Origin: Thelonectria olida
Lineage: Eukaryota; Ascomycota; Sordariomycetes; Hypocreales; Nectriaceae
Assembly: GCA_020736575.1 (NCBI GenBank)
Contig: JAGPYM010000067.1
Coordinates: forward strand, 1-64,000
Direction of reading: 5' to 3'
Length of the DNA: 64,000 nt
Shown here: piece after piece, positions 33,484-46,883 of the stretch
Layout: every line of letters begins with the position of its first letter
How positions within the stretch are numbered: position 1 is the first letter of the stretch
Made by a program: the position numbers and the translations under genes
The notes under the pieces: model-generated
Seen by the model: only the letters and a program-made list of their open reading frames with translations
Told to the model about the DNA's origin: nothing
The model's database searches: none

Positions 33484-34257
33484 ATGTCTGACCCCCTCCC
33501 CTCCTACAGCGAATCGAGCCGGGCTGGTCGATACCCCAGGACCACTGATGCCGTACAACGCCTCTTCTGGAGCCTCCAAGGACCTCTACAAGCAAACGTC
33601 TTCGTCCTGGAGGACCCTGCCAATCCCGACGGAACCCGGGAGGCCTACTTCCGGCAAACCTTGAGCGGCACAAGTTGGCATCCCATCTCGCAAGAGCCCC
33701 TCACGCAACCCGGGGTATCGTCTGTAGCTGTCGAGGCTTCTCCACTGGCTGGGTGGTTATGGGACTGGATCGAATATCACGAACATGCGGCTCCGGGCGA
33801 GGATGGATGCGTTTACGAAAGAGTCGCCGACGACCACGGCGATGAAGACCAAGATGAGGACGACGACGAGTTTAGGGGTCTGAAGTTGATGCGATGCTGT
33901 AATCAGGATCGGCCCGGACCGACGCCGACCTTCGTGGTTCGAGCGTCCGATCAGCCGTATGTTACGATTCACGACTACGTGACGACGGTTCATCCTTGGC
34001 TCATGGGCTTGCGTACGGAGATTTTGTCAGCATTGGGGGTTTTTGACGGGCAACCGTTGCCAGCGGAGACTAAGCTGGCAGTAGCCGTCAACGCGGCAGA
34101 CCAACCCACGGTCAACACGGAAGAAGAATGGCTTTTGAATCAGAGAAGCCAGCACAGGACCTATGATAACCGACCAAGAGGTGGTGCTGGCGCGCCTGAG
34201 CAGCCTGGTCCGGGAGGGATGGATAGAGTACTTTGGATGATGGGAGCTCCGTCCTAG
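33484..34257 (+). CDS. Uncharacterised single-exon protein, 257 residues
   Basis: I do not recognise the family. The product starts MSDPLPSYSESS, a Pro/Ser-rich opening common in small fungal proteins. A folded-looking N-terminal part contains FVLEDPANPDGTREAYFRQ. A Trp-rich stretch (GWLWDWIEY), an Asp/Glu run near residue 115-130, and a globular segment (TIHDYVTTVHPWLMGLR) follow. No membrane helix or signal peptide is visible. The frame is open upstream to 33130, but the ATG at 33484 follows a TATA box and the codons before it look non-coding. Its divergent pairing with a HeLo/pseudokinase gene may mean co-regulation. Confidence 0.65.
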   Translation: MSDPLPSYSESSRAGRYPRTTDAVQRLFWSLQGPLQANVFVLEDPANPDGTREAYFRQTLSGTSWHPISQEPLTQPGVSSVAVEASPLAGWLWDWIEYHEHAAPGEDGCVYERVADDHGDEDQDEDDDEFRGLKLMRCCNQDRPGPTPTFVVRASDQPYVTIHDYVTTVHPWLMGLRTEILSALGVFDGQPLPAETKLAVAVNAADQPTVNTEEEWLLNQRSQHRTYDNRPRGGAGAPEQPGPGGMDRVLWMMGAPS

Positions 34258-34679
34258 AAGAAAAGGGGTTTGATGCCATTGACGGGTGTCGCGTATGTTG
34301 ATTCGGTAGTATGGAGGTTTAAAAGACACGCTTGAAACGAGAACGAATGCTTAATTACACATGATTGAAACTTCGAACTAATGTGTGCGAGGTGACTCTT
34401 GACGCCAGCGAGGCGAAGCATACAATACCAAGCCTTTTCAGTGACCACAACTACATTTTCCCTTGTTAGACGGTCCATGCTGTATTAGCCACACTGTGGA
34501 TAACATTGCCCGCTAGATACGTTCAAGGCATTTTCTTGGCTCAATTTGAACCACGCTTTGGCATTTATGGCTTGCAACAGCTTATGTGACTAGGAGAGCA
34601 CGGAGAGCAGAAAGGGGTATATGAAAAGAGTGAAGGTACATAGCATGCTTCAGTGGAGATGCCCATCTTTCATACGATA

Positions 34680-35021
34680 CCATCAACAAGTACCACATCT
34701 TGCGGCAGGCTTGTAACGGCGACTCTGATATGGTGCTACCCCCAGCGTACGTTGGCGGTCGGTTGCCCTTTGAGCTTGCGCCTGTGCCTCGATACCCATG
34801 GTGAAGTCCTTGCCTCCCGATAGTACCACAGCATCTTGACGGTGTTGCCTCCCTTTCCGATTCGCTCGGCGTGCTCGTGGATCTCTCGGATGGCACCTTG
34901 GCCCGATTGCTGTCGCGGCCATGCGATGACTTCTAAGGCTGCTCTGTTGCTGGTTATGACGGTCAATTGCCGGTGCTGAAGTCCATCCGGCAGCACACGA
35001 ACAACTACTGAGAGCTGTCAA
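34680..35021 (-). mobile_element. Remnant of a Tad1-like LINE (RNase H region)
   Basis: On the minus strand a segment reads LTVITSNRAALEVIAWPRQQ then SGQGAIREIHE. This resembles the RNase H domain at the end of fungal LINE ORF2 (YSDNQAALKAL, QSGQxxIxxI). It is followed, in a shifted frame, by a stretch like the AD-xAAK-xAT region. No RT or ORF1 is nearby. Short and frame-broken, so a relic. The match is from memory of the family pattern. Confidence 0.45.
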
Positions 35022-35384
35022 GTCCCGAGAGACATGTAGCTCGGCACCCTAATCTGACAATTAACAATTAGACTAAACACTAACACCAGCCGCTGTATTA
35101 GCTCAGTACAAAAGAATAAATATTAAATATCAAGTATAGAAAAAAAAAAAGAATAAAAAGTCAAGCCAATTAAGTCTCTTTACACCTCTCCCCTGATATC
35201 CCTCAGGATGCGCCTTAGCGTTACATCCCAAAAGCTTAGCCCGATTTGGGACGGACAACAAAACGACTGCACAATGGAAATGTGTGGTATGCGGATGATT
35301 GAATTGCCGGGCTCCGGGCAGAGAGACTGCTATTTGATGGTATCTTTCCCCTTTTGTTCGCCCCTTTGAAAGCTAAATAACCAG
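35022..35384. other. Intergenic region
   Basis: Contains a poly(A)-like run at about 35140-35150 and AT-rich sequence. No gene is supported. Confidence 0.4.
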
Positions 35385-35881
35385 TCACTCAGATGTTAAA
35401 CTCTCATAGTCATCAAGCATTAGCGGGTGATGATTTATAACATGTTTGCGCACATTGTCCTCTCGGCTGTTTCGAAAAATAGAAACACAATAAGGACAAC
35501 CGAGCGTCTCTACCGGAATACCGAGAATATCTGCCACGTTTGGATGCGCGACGCGAACATGGTCCTTCATATCTTCCTGCTCAGCCTTCCGAGCGTTGCA
35601 TGTGGGGGAGGGGCATAAGACAGGTTTGAAATGATTACGAGCATGTTTCCTAGATCCTCTTAGTACATGAGATGCTCATAGACAACTACGACGTACTTAA
35701 GTCTGCTTGGCATGTCGTAAAGCTTTTTCGGGTTTTGATTGCAGTGTTCGTAGGTGCAAAAGTAGGGTCCATTCCTAGTTTGGCCTTGATAGAGGCTTGG
35801 CGATGGCATCTTCTTCTCCCGAAACAATTGTCCACGCTTCGGAGGGCAGAGATCATCTGACCAGGTCGTTCCTGCTGACAT
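35385..35881 (-). CDS. C2H2 zinc-finger protein, 5' part interrupted by a stop
   Basis: Exons 35881-35697 and 35649-35385, with a 47-nt intron (GTACGT...TCTAG) that joins SRLK to KHARNH. Three finger-like units are visible: FCTYEHC...HARNH, LCPSPTC...HVRVAH and LGCPYC...HVINHH. This is the style of fungal C2H2 transcription factors. The same frame stays open upstream to an ATG at 36190 (MVRPPPGWTTQSMGSSS) except for one TAG at 35981-35983. CAG to TAG is a RIP-type change, so the ancestral protein was probably 100 residues longer. The Met at 35881 could still start a 149-residue protein with all fingers. Confidence 0.55.
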
Positions 35882-36190
35882 TTCAATGTCAATGGCTTGG
35901 TGGTTATTGTACCCATATGAATCGTGACCGTGAGGGCTGACCGCAGAGTTGCGTCTATCAGCTTGCTCGAGTCCGAGGGACTAATGCCCCTGGCCCTGGC
36001 CACTTTCAGCCTGACTACTCTCAGTCTGGTCACTTCCGCCCAAGAAGCTAGGATCATTTGTATAGTTGGAAGTTGGCCGAATTTCAAGATCACGCAGTGA
36101 AACAAACTGAGGCAGTGTTTCGGCATGGGCGATATCGTTGCTCGATGATCCCATTGACTGAGTCGTCCAGCCAGGAGGTGGTCTGACCAT

Positions 36191-37005
36191 TGTGGTACTT
36201 GTCTTGATGAAGTCGAATTCAACCTAGATCGAAGCTTTGATATGCGTTTGTAAGTTAGCTAGATGATGAAATGCTGAACGAACGAACAGGTTCAGTACCA
36301 TAATCAACAAGAGGTATCCTCAACGTGTGTGGTCTTGAAGTATACCGCAAAGCCGCGACTCAGCCGAGGACCGGTGCTGGTTGCCTTTAGATAATTGCGA
36401 ATATGAAAAAATTCAGTAAATATAGTTAAAACAATTGTAAAATGGATTAATCTTCAGGACAGAATTACAATCTCTCGGATGGGTACTTTTTCTTTCGTTA
36501 GCATAGCTATTATTATTATTAGATTAGGCACCTACACATAAAGCTCCTAGATATCCAATGAAGGTCCGAAGTTTCGGAGGCCTACCACTAGGCCCAAAGT
36601 GTATATGCAGGTGTGACGTGGATATGTCGTTGATGGAGTCTCAGCGGGGCATCAGATCGCGCGACCGCTTTTTTGCATGCACGAGGAGGCCTACCACCGC
36701 CCATTTAGTTCCGCCAGCCAATCTGACGCTGAAATGAACTCCGAAGAGAGATGACATTAGGTAGTGTTGAATCTTGCTGGCAACAAATTTTCCGTGTCTT
36801 TCCGACATCATGTGCTCGTCTCGTTTGACCAAGTAACAAAACCAAAGCCCTGCGTAGTTCAAGGGTGCATTCTTCTATTTCACTCATTCAACTCATTAGG
36901 TCTCACCTCGTGAGTCCTTTCAGCCTCGATATCCGTGATTCTCGTCAAAGTTGGAAGCTGAGCAATCCATTGCAACTAAATCGAGGTTCAGAAGCCATTG
37001 TGAAA
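36191..37005. other. Intergenic region
   Basis: Mixed composition with AT-rich stretches near 36400-36540. ORFs of 60-73 codons on the minus strand (36641-36887) lack any motif. Nothing supported. Confidence 0.4.
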
Positions 37006-38806
37006 ATGGGTGAGTATGGGAATATTAATTATAATTATACAGTACATTGTGTTATAGTGCAAACACTGATGTTTGATAGACGAGCAGTTGCAACTCAAGA
37101 TTGTTGATCTCACGCCAGCATTAAGGAAGCAGTTTTATCCCGCCCTGCTGCTCCTTGTTTGTCTCACAGGCATGCACCCATACCGAAGAGACGGGCTGGG
37201 TACTGCTGTTGATTTCACGAGTGGTCTTGAGACACTTTTCCAGGGATTCGTATCAAAACTTGCTTACCTTTGCTGCACTGAGCCAGGCGGCTCTGCAGTT
37301 GCCGCTTGTGCAGTTTTACAACTCCCTGATCGCATTCAATACGTCTTTGGATTTAATGATCAGAGTAATACGGCTTCTGCGGACATGAAACATAGAATCA
37401 CGACTATTCTTCGCTTTTTTCGTCACCCACTTCCGGCAGTGGCATGCGAAAAGGCGGCGCTCCACAAACGCGCCCTACTTGATGTACTGTCTTTTAATCA
37501 AGGTAGAGTAAAGGCGTACTTGAACTCCCTTAAGGATCATCTGCAAAAATGCATCGCTGCTTGTCAGCGTGAAGATAGCATAGAAGGTAATGGCTTCTAC
37601 TGCTTGGAACTCTCATATGCTTACGATCCATAGCTCGCTCAATTCAAGTTGGTCTTACGGGTATTCTTGAACGTCTCAGAACCTGCTTTGGATCTATTCC
37701 AGGTGCTGGGAATGGGTTAGGTAAGTCATAACTTTAAGTTACAACAATTATGAATCCAAAGTTGATCTTTCAACTGAACAGTGGACGCCTTAGCTACATT
37801 CTCCTTGATCGAAGCGATCAGTCAATTATTCAGGTCTGATATGTTTTCTTTGATCGGAGCTCGATTGGCTAGAGAGGAAGAACTGAAGTCTTCGACATAC
37901 TGGTCGGATTGCATCCATGTTGCGGGTCGTTTACTCTCCTACAAGCAAGCTGTCGAAATGACACTTCTAGTGAGCTACACCTGGCCACAGCTGTTTGATG
38001 ATTTTGAGGTTCGCATGATACCATCAAGCTCGAGAATCTCAGATGCTTTACAAGGCCCTCCCTTATCTGCCGAAACTATTGCAAGGAAAATGACGAGCGA
38101 TGCAAGGCTTCTTGATCGATACGCCGAGCAACTTCAAAACCTATCCCCTCATAATCTCAACAGCGACATTAAAGAGGCTTGGCTTCAAAATTCCAAGCCC
38201 ATTGTTCACGCCGAAATTCTTGTTCATCATTGGCTAGAGAATACGCAAGGAGGGATCCGACCAGAACGGTTCTTCAAGCGTTGGAAATTCATTGGCTCCA
38301 GCAAACCACCTTGCAAGCTTTGCTCTTATTTCTTCGACGAGTACCCAACAGATGTCCAGGTCCGTCCATCACACCAGAACGTATATTTTCCCTGGAGAAT
38401 GCCAGATATCTATGAACACCAAGGCGATGAAGCAATAATCACACGCACGCGAGTAATGGGCAGGATTAAGACTCGAATATGTGCAGATATTGGACGAATA
38501 CTTTCTGAGAGGCTAGCGGATGGGCGGCCTCATGACTCCAGCGCGTACACAACGTTTGCGGCTCAGCAAGCCGCAGACCTCAGCAACAATTCCTCTATAA
38601 CAAGGGCGACTACTCTAGAGCTAGACTCTTTGGCTATTTCTGACGAACCCACAGATGCTTTCTCTACAAATGAAGAGGCCGCTGCTTTCTCTACAAATGA
38701 AGAGGTCGATGCTTTCTCTACAAATGAAGAGGCCAATGAGTCAAATGACGGACTGGAAGGAGACGACAGTGAGATTTTGCTATTTAGAGGGAGATCTGGG
38801 ATGTAA
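37006..38806 (+). CDS. OTT_1508-like nucleic acid/nucleotide deaminase
   Basis: Four exons: 37006-37009, 37080-37586, 37634-37720 and 37782-38806, giving 540 residues. The first exon is only ATGG, but an in-frame ATG at 36865 offers a longer start. The deaminase core has HAE (about 342-344) and, after SSKPP, CKLC (377-380), which fits the zinc-binding H[AE]E...CxxC of the deaminase superfamily. The flanking text RFFKRWKFIGSSKPPCKLC is typical of the fungal OTT_1508 group. The N-terminal 330 residues are helical and of unknown role. The C-terminus carries a Thr/Ser/Glu-rich tail with three copies of FSTNEE encoded by a 27-bp tandem repeat. Substrate unknown. Predicted to deaminate a base or nucleotide. 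Confidence 0.82.
38654..38734 (+). repeat. Three-unit 27-bp minisatellite inside the deaminase gene
   Basis: Units at 38654-38680, 38681-38707 and 38708-38734 each encode a nine-residue block containing FSTNEE. Units differ by only a few bases and length changes keep frame, so copy number could vary between strains. Confidence 0.85.
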
Positions 38807-38958
38807 ACTAAGGTACAATCGCCGGTATAGGCAACAAAAGGACGATCTTAAGGCTCACAAGAGCCGCTCCTTAAATTGGGTCACCTCGGTTCAGATCATG
38901 TTGGCCTTGCAGCAAAGGCAGGCAGCGACGCTGCGTAGGAAGGATTATGGGCGGGATG

Positions 38959-39741
38959 TCAATTAAATTGCCTTTTCACGCAACCTGAGCCACCATCAAT
39001 TAGCTTGAATTCGACAGTCGTTGGCACGTCGGTAATTCCTCTCCTCGCTGCCTCTGCTATGATGGCGGCGGTCGCGGTTGCACCAATTCGAGTACACCCA
39101 ACGACATGACGTGGAGTAGATGGTCAAGAGTCCGCACACCTCCCGCCGCCTTCACCTGCACCTCAGGCTTGGAATGAAGCCTCATTAGCTTGAGGTGAGG
39201 AACCGTTGCTCCCTTGTAAGAGTATTTGCCGTCTGATTGCTTTGCAAAGCCATAGCCCGTAGATGTCTTGACGAAGCCGACCCCGATGGCGGAGCAAATC
39301 TCACAGAGCTTGATAATATGGTGCTCTTCGAGATAATCGTTCTCGAAGATGACCTTGAGAAGGGCACCATGCTTCGTCACAGCGTCGTTGATTTGGCGGA
39401 TCCCACTCTCCACCAAGAGCCATACCAATGTTGATGACCATGTCAATCTCCTCTCCCCCGCTGCAACAGCGGCATCTGCTTCGAAGACTTTGACTTGGGC
39501 TGTGCTGTTCCCGTGGGAGAAACCGATGACAGAGCAGACTTGCACGCCACTACCCTCGAGCTCCTTCTGAGCCAAGGGAATCAGGTATGGTTTGACGCAT
39601 GCAGTTGCGACGCCGTATTGCTTGGAAATTCGCAGGCCCTCCAGGATATCTGCAGTCGTCATTGTCGGATGTAGAAGAGAATGGTCGAACCATTTTGGCA
39701 ATCTGACCAAGGGTCACAGTGATGGTGTTCGGTTCAGCCAT
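38959..39741 (-). pseudogene. Deoxyribose-phosphate aldolase pseudogene, four frame breaks
   Basis: Minus-strand reading from the ATG at 39741 gives MAEPNTITVTLGQIAKMV, and the family sequence resumes in another frame as DHSLLHPTMTTADI after an extra base. The segment EIDMVINIGMALGGEW, including the catalytic-region Asp, is out of frame between two compensating breaks. VIFENDYLEEHHI, FVKTSTGYGFAKQ and VKAAGGVRTLD follow in frame. One missing base then shifts the end (RIGATATAAIIAEAARRG is readable only in another frame) up to a stop at 38959-38961. The order and length match eukaryotic DERA, which cleaves deoxyribose 5-phosphate to glyceraldehyde 3-phosphate and acetaldehyde. No intron explains the breaks. 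The longest open piece (39057-39710) would lack key parts of the active site. Confidence 0.8.
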
Positions 39742-41729
<1,988 letters not shown>

Positions 41730-43111
41730 TTGCACCTGTTCGGCCGGACTGCTTGCCGTAACAACTCAACATAGGTATTCTTGTGTTGGACGTCGTTGAC
41801 TTTAGTGAGATGCACCTCCGCGCTATGAAACCATGTCCGTAATCGAAAGCGTCGCCCCTTATGCAGAGCGTTGCTCGGTGAAGTGATGTCACGTCTAAGT
41901 TACGTCCGCGACATCTTACAAGCCCACATTTCATGCAGAAATATTCTCGTACACCGCGTCGAGGCGGATAACGCCAATTCTAACGTGGTAACATCTAACT
42001 GATATCTTGCATGCACTATGTCGACCACCCACGGCACCGATTTTGGTGGCACCGTGCTCGACCTGCAAGGTCTTATGCCGGCATGTGTACTGTCGGCGCC
42101 GACACCCACCCTACACATGGCACCGACATCCGGATCTATAGTTTTTTATGCTCGGCGCCGACGTCAGACCCTACTGTGACAAGGGCTGCATGTATTTTGA
42201 TCAAATATGACAAATCTGGTCCATGCACGCAGTGAGGTCCTGCGTTCAGTTACTAACTGAGTTATATAGTAAGTAAGTTGGGCATAAACCCTAGGACAGT
42301 TATTTTTTGCTATTACTTTTAGAAAAAAAAAAAACTAATAAATAAATAGTTTTTATTTAATACTACTAGCTATATAGCTATTAAAAGAGCTTTTATTTTA
42401 ATTTAATAGTATATATATTTAATAGAAATATAAATATAACTAATAAATATATATTATTTACTACTAGTTATTCTATTTAAATAACTAGCTTGTTAAAGTA
42501 TTAAAATTATATATAGCATTGCCTAATAACTATACTATTAAAAGTTGTTATACTTATAAATTATAATATAAAAGTAATAATATTAGATAAGCACTTATAA
42601 CATTTATCTGGGCTAATCCTAAACTCTACTAGGTAAAAAAACGAGGCTCATTGTTTATAGACCCAGTTAGAACCCCGCACAAACCTCACACTGATCAGTT
42701 AGTACCGGATCCTCCGTAACAGCCTTGGAATTATTTCACAGTGAAAAAGTCAAGAAACAACGACTTGATATGCGCCCGTTTTCCAACGTCCGAGCTGTCA
42801 GGAGTCCCGCAGGCGCAGTGCAGACAACGCATCGGCATATCTTCGACGTGACCCTGCTCCGTCGCCCGTGCCTTTTGGGGCGCTTCTCGCTTCCTGCTCA
42901 ATGCAAGCGAGGGACCGTGTTAGTGCATACTGGCACGAAGTGCAGAATAGGCGGGAATCGGTCCGTCACTCGGGCGGATGGGATTTTCAGATGCGGCTCG
43001 GTGTGCAGTAACGTCTACAGCGAATGCTTTATACATCATGATGCATCCCTTCTGAGCTTATTATGTGCCTCCAAGTTTAAGCTATTCTGCTAAGCGAATG
43101 GACCGACTAAG
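41730..43111. other. Intergenic region with an AT-rich patch
   Basis: 42092-42103 is a perfect palindrome GTCGGCGCCGAC, with a shorter copy TCGGCGCCGA at 42152-42161. 42280-42620 is AT-rich and RIP-like. A 122-codon ORF from 42725 has no recognisable features. I call no gene. Confidence 0.45.
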
Positions 43112-45796
43112 CTACGATGAAAATTTCCAGTAGGGAGAGGGAACAGGCGGCGACGGTGGTGGTAGTGCTCCAACCTCCTCGGATGACATTTGCTGGGACT
43201 TCTTTGCTTTTTCTTTAGCCTTCTTTTTATCCTTCTTGCTCATTTTCTTGGGTTTTAGCAACGTTTGCTCATAGTCGGCTAACTCAGGCATAGCAACCTA
43301 AAACTCATACGCTGTCAATATCCGTGTCAAGATTAAATCTGAGATTTCTCTTGGGGATGTGGCAGATACTTACTTCTGGCACATCCTCATATTTGACAGA
43401 GTAATCATAAGGCTCTGGTTCTGATGGTGCCATATCCACCTTTTCTTCAGGGAAACCATCAGGCTCCTCTTTGGATTCATTCCCTTCAGAATCCAATGCA
43501 GCGTCAGCATCACTCAGAAGATCGTTATCAAAATCTGCTCAAAAGTCATCAGACATTCACATATTTCTCAAACCCCATAGTTTAATTGTCTTACCAAGCA
43601 TTTCAAACCCAGCAAATGTCTTGCAAATTTGCGCGCCACTCCTGAGCACTGAGAGTTGGGCTTGGAGCTCCTTGCGAGCTCTGCGAGCCTCATCTGTCTC
43701 CCCGGCAACCTCATTCAACTCTTCTGCGGACATCGTTGAGATACCAACAGGCTCAATGATATTTCCAAGTTCACTGACAAGCCCTGTTTCGATGACCTCG
43801 ACCGAGACGTCATCAATGAAGCGCTTCATGGCAACCTAGTGGACTGTTAGTGAATGATGCATTGTGGTGACATCTTTGCTAGGAAACATACGGTGTAATA
43901 AGCTTCGAGGTATTCAAGCGCCTCGGAGGCAGCAAATCGGCTAGGGTTAGGCTCCACGTCAAGCAGCAACTGTTCAACAAGAAGTTCAAGATTGTGGGTT
44001 TTAGCGCAATAATGCTCTTGCATCTGGCTGGTGGAGAAGAAGTTCTTGACCCTACAAGTGATCATCTGCCTGTTTCTTTCGACTCGAACTTTCTGAACTG
44101 CGTCTGCAAGATCTTGGTTATACGTGACTGGATGACTTTGCTGATGCTGCTTTACTAGGATTGTCGTTCTTTCCATGAGCTTCAAGAGAAGATCATCAAG
44201 CTTGGGCATGACAACTTTCTCCCAGATGGTCGCAACAGTGGTGACATCCGCAATCCCATGGATGACGTGTCTGAGAAAATCCTGAGTAGCGGCCCAGACC
44301 GCCTTGACGTGTGCCCGAGTGATGTTCTCCCATGGCGATGACTGCTCTCTGAATAGGTCCGCGACAATCATGGGATTGAACATCCCTGGAAGCTCTCTAC
44401 CACGGCTCCTCTTCATCAACTTGATGATTTTGTCTAGGAACTGTTCCCTCGTCAGTCCAGGGCGCGCGTCTGGTTCAGCACTTTCACTATCGTGAAGCTC
44501 CAGATGTTTCCCGTCCTTGCTGAGCTTGGCTGCAAAACCGACACTGAGATTCTGAATGACTGCACGAATCCGCTTCTGATAGCCAGATGGGGACATAGCA
44601 TCACCGAAGAAGACATCATTGTATGTCCCGTCTATGGCGGCTCTAACAATAGACTGGAAACCCTGACTGATCTTGATCAGGTAAATCCTTTGTTGGGTGA
44701 TTGTGGTATGCTCTTCCCCGAGTTTCTCCAATCGTATTTGGCACACCTCAGTTTTGGTCGTGATATCGGAAATCAGATTGGGTAGCTCCGATGCAATTTG
44801 CTGAACCAGTAACTTGCTGAGCTTCGTTCGAAGGGTTTCAATACCTCGGTTCGACGGCTCAATAGCTGACCAACCCCCACTGGACAAGAATTCGGCCTCG
44901 AGAGCGTTGCGCGCCTCAAGGGTCCAGGTACCTGCCTCTGAATCTGTGTTCTTGAGGACATGCCAGCCAAGTCGGAACTCGACATCCTTGTTGGAAGCTA
45001 AGGACAGAAAGCTTCTTTCGCTCTGAGATGCAGGGAGGAGAGTGTCAGGCTTCGTGATGACACCTAATGTGCGGTTTCCCTTTCGGTCGGACGATCGGGC
45101 CAGCTTCAGAACTACTTGGTTGGCGTAGTCATTCTTTGCCGATACGACAGCCAAGATGATGCTTCGAGACTCCTTCATATAGCCTTGCACAACGTCCTTG
45201 ATCATTCTGACATCGGCAGCCGACTGGTTCTTTGTCTCAGAATGGATGAGGCCGGGCAAATCCACGATGGTCAAATGAGGGCGATCAGGCCCGTTGACCT
45301 CGATGCGAAGGAGATCATTGCAGAAGGCCTTGCCAATAGCTGTGATTCCCATAGCAGTTGTAGCGCGGTCGATGAGATTAGGCAGCTCGTCAAAGGCTTC
45401 GAGCTTCTCCTTGAACTTAGCCAAGGCAGCCTTCTCAGACTTGGTCCGGGAGCTATGTGGCACAATGGAGACGTTGACAACCGTTTGAGCTGTCTTGCGG
45501 AGGACCAACTCCATGGGGAAACGAGTGCAGACATTGCTCCGAACGGGGAAAGGTACTCCGGAGATGGCCTCGAGGACTGAACTTTTGCCCGAGGATTGGT
45601 CGCCACAGACAATGATCTGCGGGAGAGAAATGTAACGGCTAATGCCGTGCGAACGGAGCGAGTCCACGGCATCTAGGAGATGCAACTTCTCTTGAGAGCA
45701 GAGGCCATCGAGACCTGAGGTGAGTTTGATGAGCATGATATTCGAAGTGATAGGTGGTGAAGGCGTTGAAGATGGCTCCATCTCTTGAAAGGACAT
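43112..45796 (-). CDS. Dynamin-family GTPase
   Basis: Exons 45796-43892, 43835-43595, 43534-43374 and 43297-43112, giving 830 residues. GTPase motifs: G1 GDQSSGKS (65-72), G2 Thr in NVCTRFP, G3 DLPG (179-182) and G4 TKPD (248-251). A middle/stalk region follows. The first intron joins EAYYT to VAMKRFIDD, which starts the GTPase effector domain (about 635-720). The tail is acidic (PSEPEPYDYSVKYEDVPE) then Lys-rich (KKMSKKDKKKAKEK) and ends in PPPSPPVPSPYW. There is no PH domain, so it resembles the Mx-like group of fungal dynamins expanded in accessory genomes, not the vesicle-scission or mitochondrial types. Likely a membrane-remodelling or defence-type GTPase; target unknown. Confidence 0.88.
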
Positions 45797-45975
45797 TCTG
45801 CTCGGCTTTATACTTGGGCATTTCCGAATTTGTGGTCGTCGCTATGACTTCACCAACCCAGGCTCGCAAGATTTGTTGGGGTCTCATATGCGGGAGGCCT
45901 ACCAACCCTTAGCTCTGTTTTCAACCCAGTGAAAAAGAACCGTGTCAAGGTGAAAAGGGTATAGAATGTGGATAA

Positions 45976-46868
45976 CTTTACGATCGGTGATTTTTATTAT
46001 TATGTTAACTCTTTTATGTATTTTTCTGCTTAATTGCCTTGCTTGTTTCTATTAGCTTAATTGCTTTTAGGCCTATTTAACCTATTTTTAGACTTCCTTT
46101 TTCACTTAACCCTTTTAGCCCCCCTACTTTTTAACCCTTATATCTACTTGCCTATTTAACTTACTTTTTATTTTTAAATTTTTCCTTTATAGCCTTTTAA
46201 ATAACTATTTAGATTATTACTATTATATATAATAGCTTTTAAAATTATTATTTTAAATTATACTTTTATATTTTTTTAAAAAATAATTAATTATTTTAAT
46301 TAAACTTATTATTTTTTACCTAATTTAAAAAGTAATTAAATTAATTAATTTTTCTATTAAAAGATTTAAAATTATTTTTTTATATATTTAATTTTTTAAT
46401 TAAAATATAATAGTTTAAAAGAATTAAATTAATTTTTTATATTACTTTTAATAGTATATTTATATTACCTAATATAAGGAGATTAAAAAGTGATTACTAT
46501 TTAATATACTTTTTAGCTTTTTAATTAAATAAGTATATTTAAAAAAATTTATATAATTTCATAAATATTAAATTATTATATTAATATTATTTTTTTAAAT
46601 TATAATTTATTTAATTAATAGAAAGTTAATTATATTAAATTATATATTATATAATTAGTTAAATTATATAAATTAAAATTTAAAAAAGTAATACTTTTAT
46701 ATTAAAAGCTTAAAATAAGGCTTTTTAAATAAAGTTTACTTAATAAGGCCTTTTATTTAAAAACTAATTATAAACCCTTTAAAAAAGCTTATTATAATAG
46801 ATATAAGGCCGGGTTTTACCTGTATCAACCTTTATTATATGCTAGTACTAGGCTTATTTTAACAAATA
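45976..46868 (-). repeat. Best-preserved copy of the RIP-degraded repeat family
   Basis: About 893 bp, flanked by a 15-bp direct repeat ATAGAATGTGGATAA at 45961-45975 and 46869-46883. On the minus strand the last 180 bp decode, allowing RIP stops, into a Lys/Ala-rich helical tail like that of fungal DDE transposases. Relatives lie at 4640, 8150, 11166, 21300, 22077, 54490 and 63640. Classification is uncertain. Confidence 0.6.
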
Positions 46869-46883
46869 ATAGAATGTGGATAA

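Noticed and set aside
32961..33485. 174-codon minus-strand ORF as a possible missing HeLo N-terminus
   Set aside because: Its text does not resemble HeLo helices and its frame differs from the downstream gene without a good intron.
38959..39741. Explaining the aldolase frame changes by introns
   Set aside because: The shifts are of one or a few bases inside conserved motifs, with no GT-AG pairs at suitable distances.
42725..43093. 122-codon ORF before the dynamin gene
   Set aside because: No domain, biased composition and no promoter or splice support.
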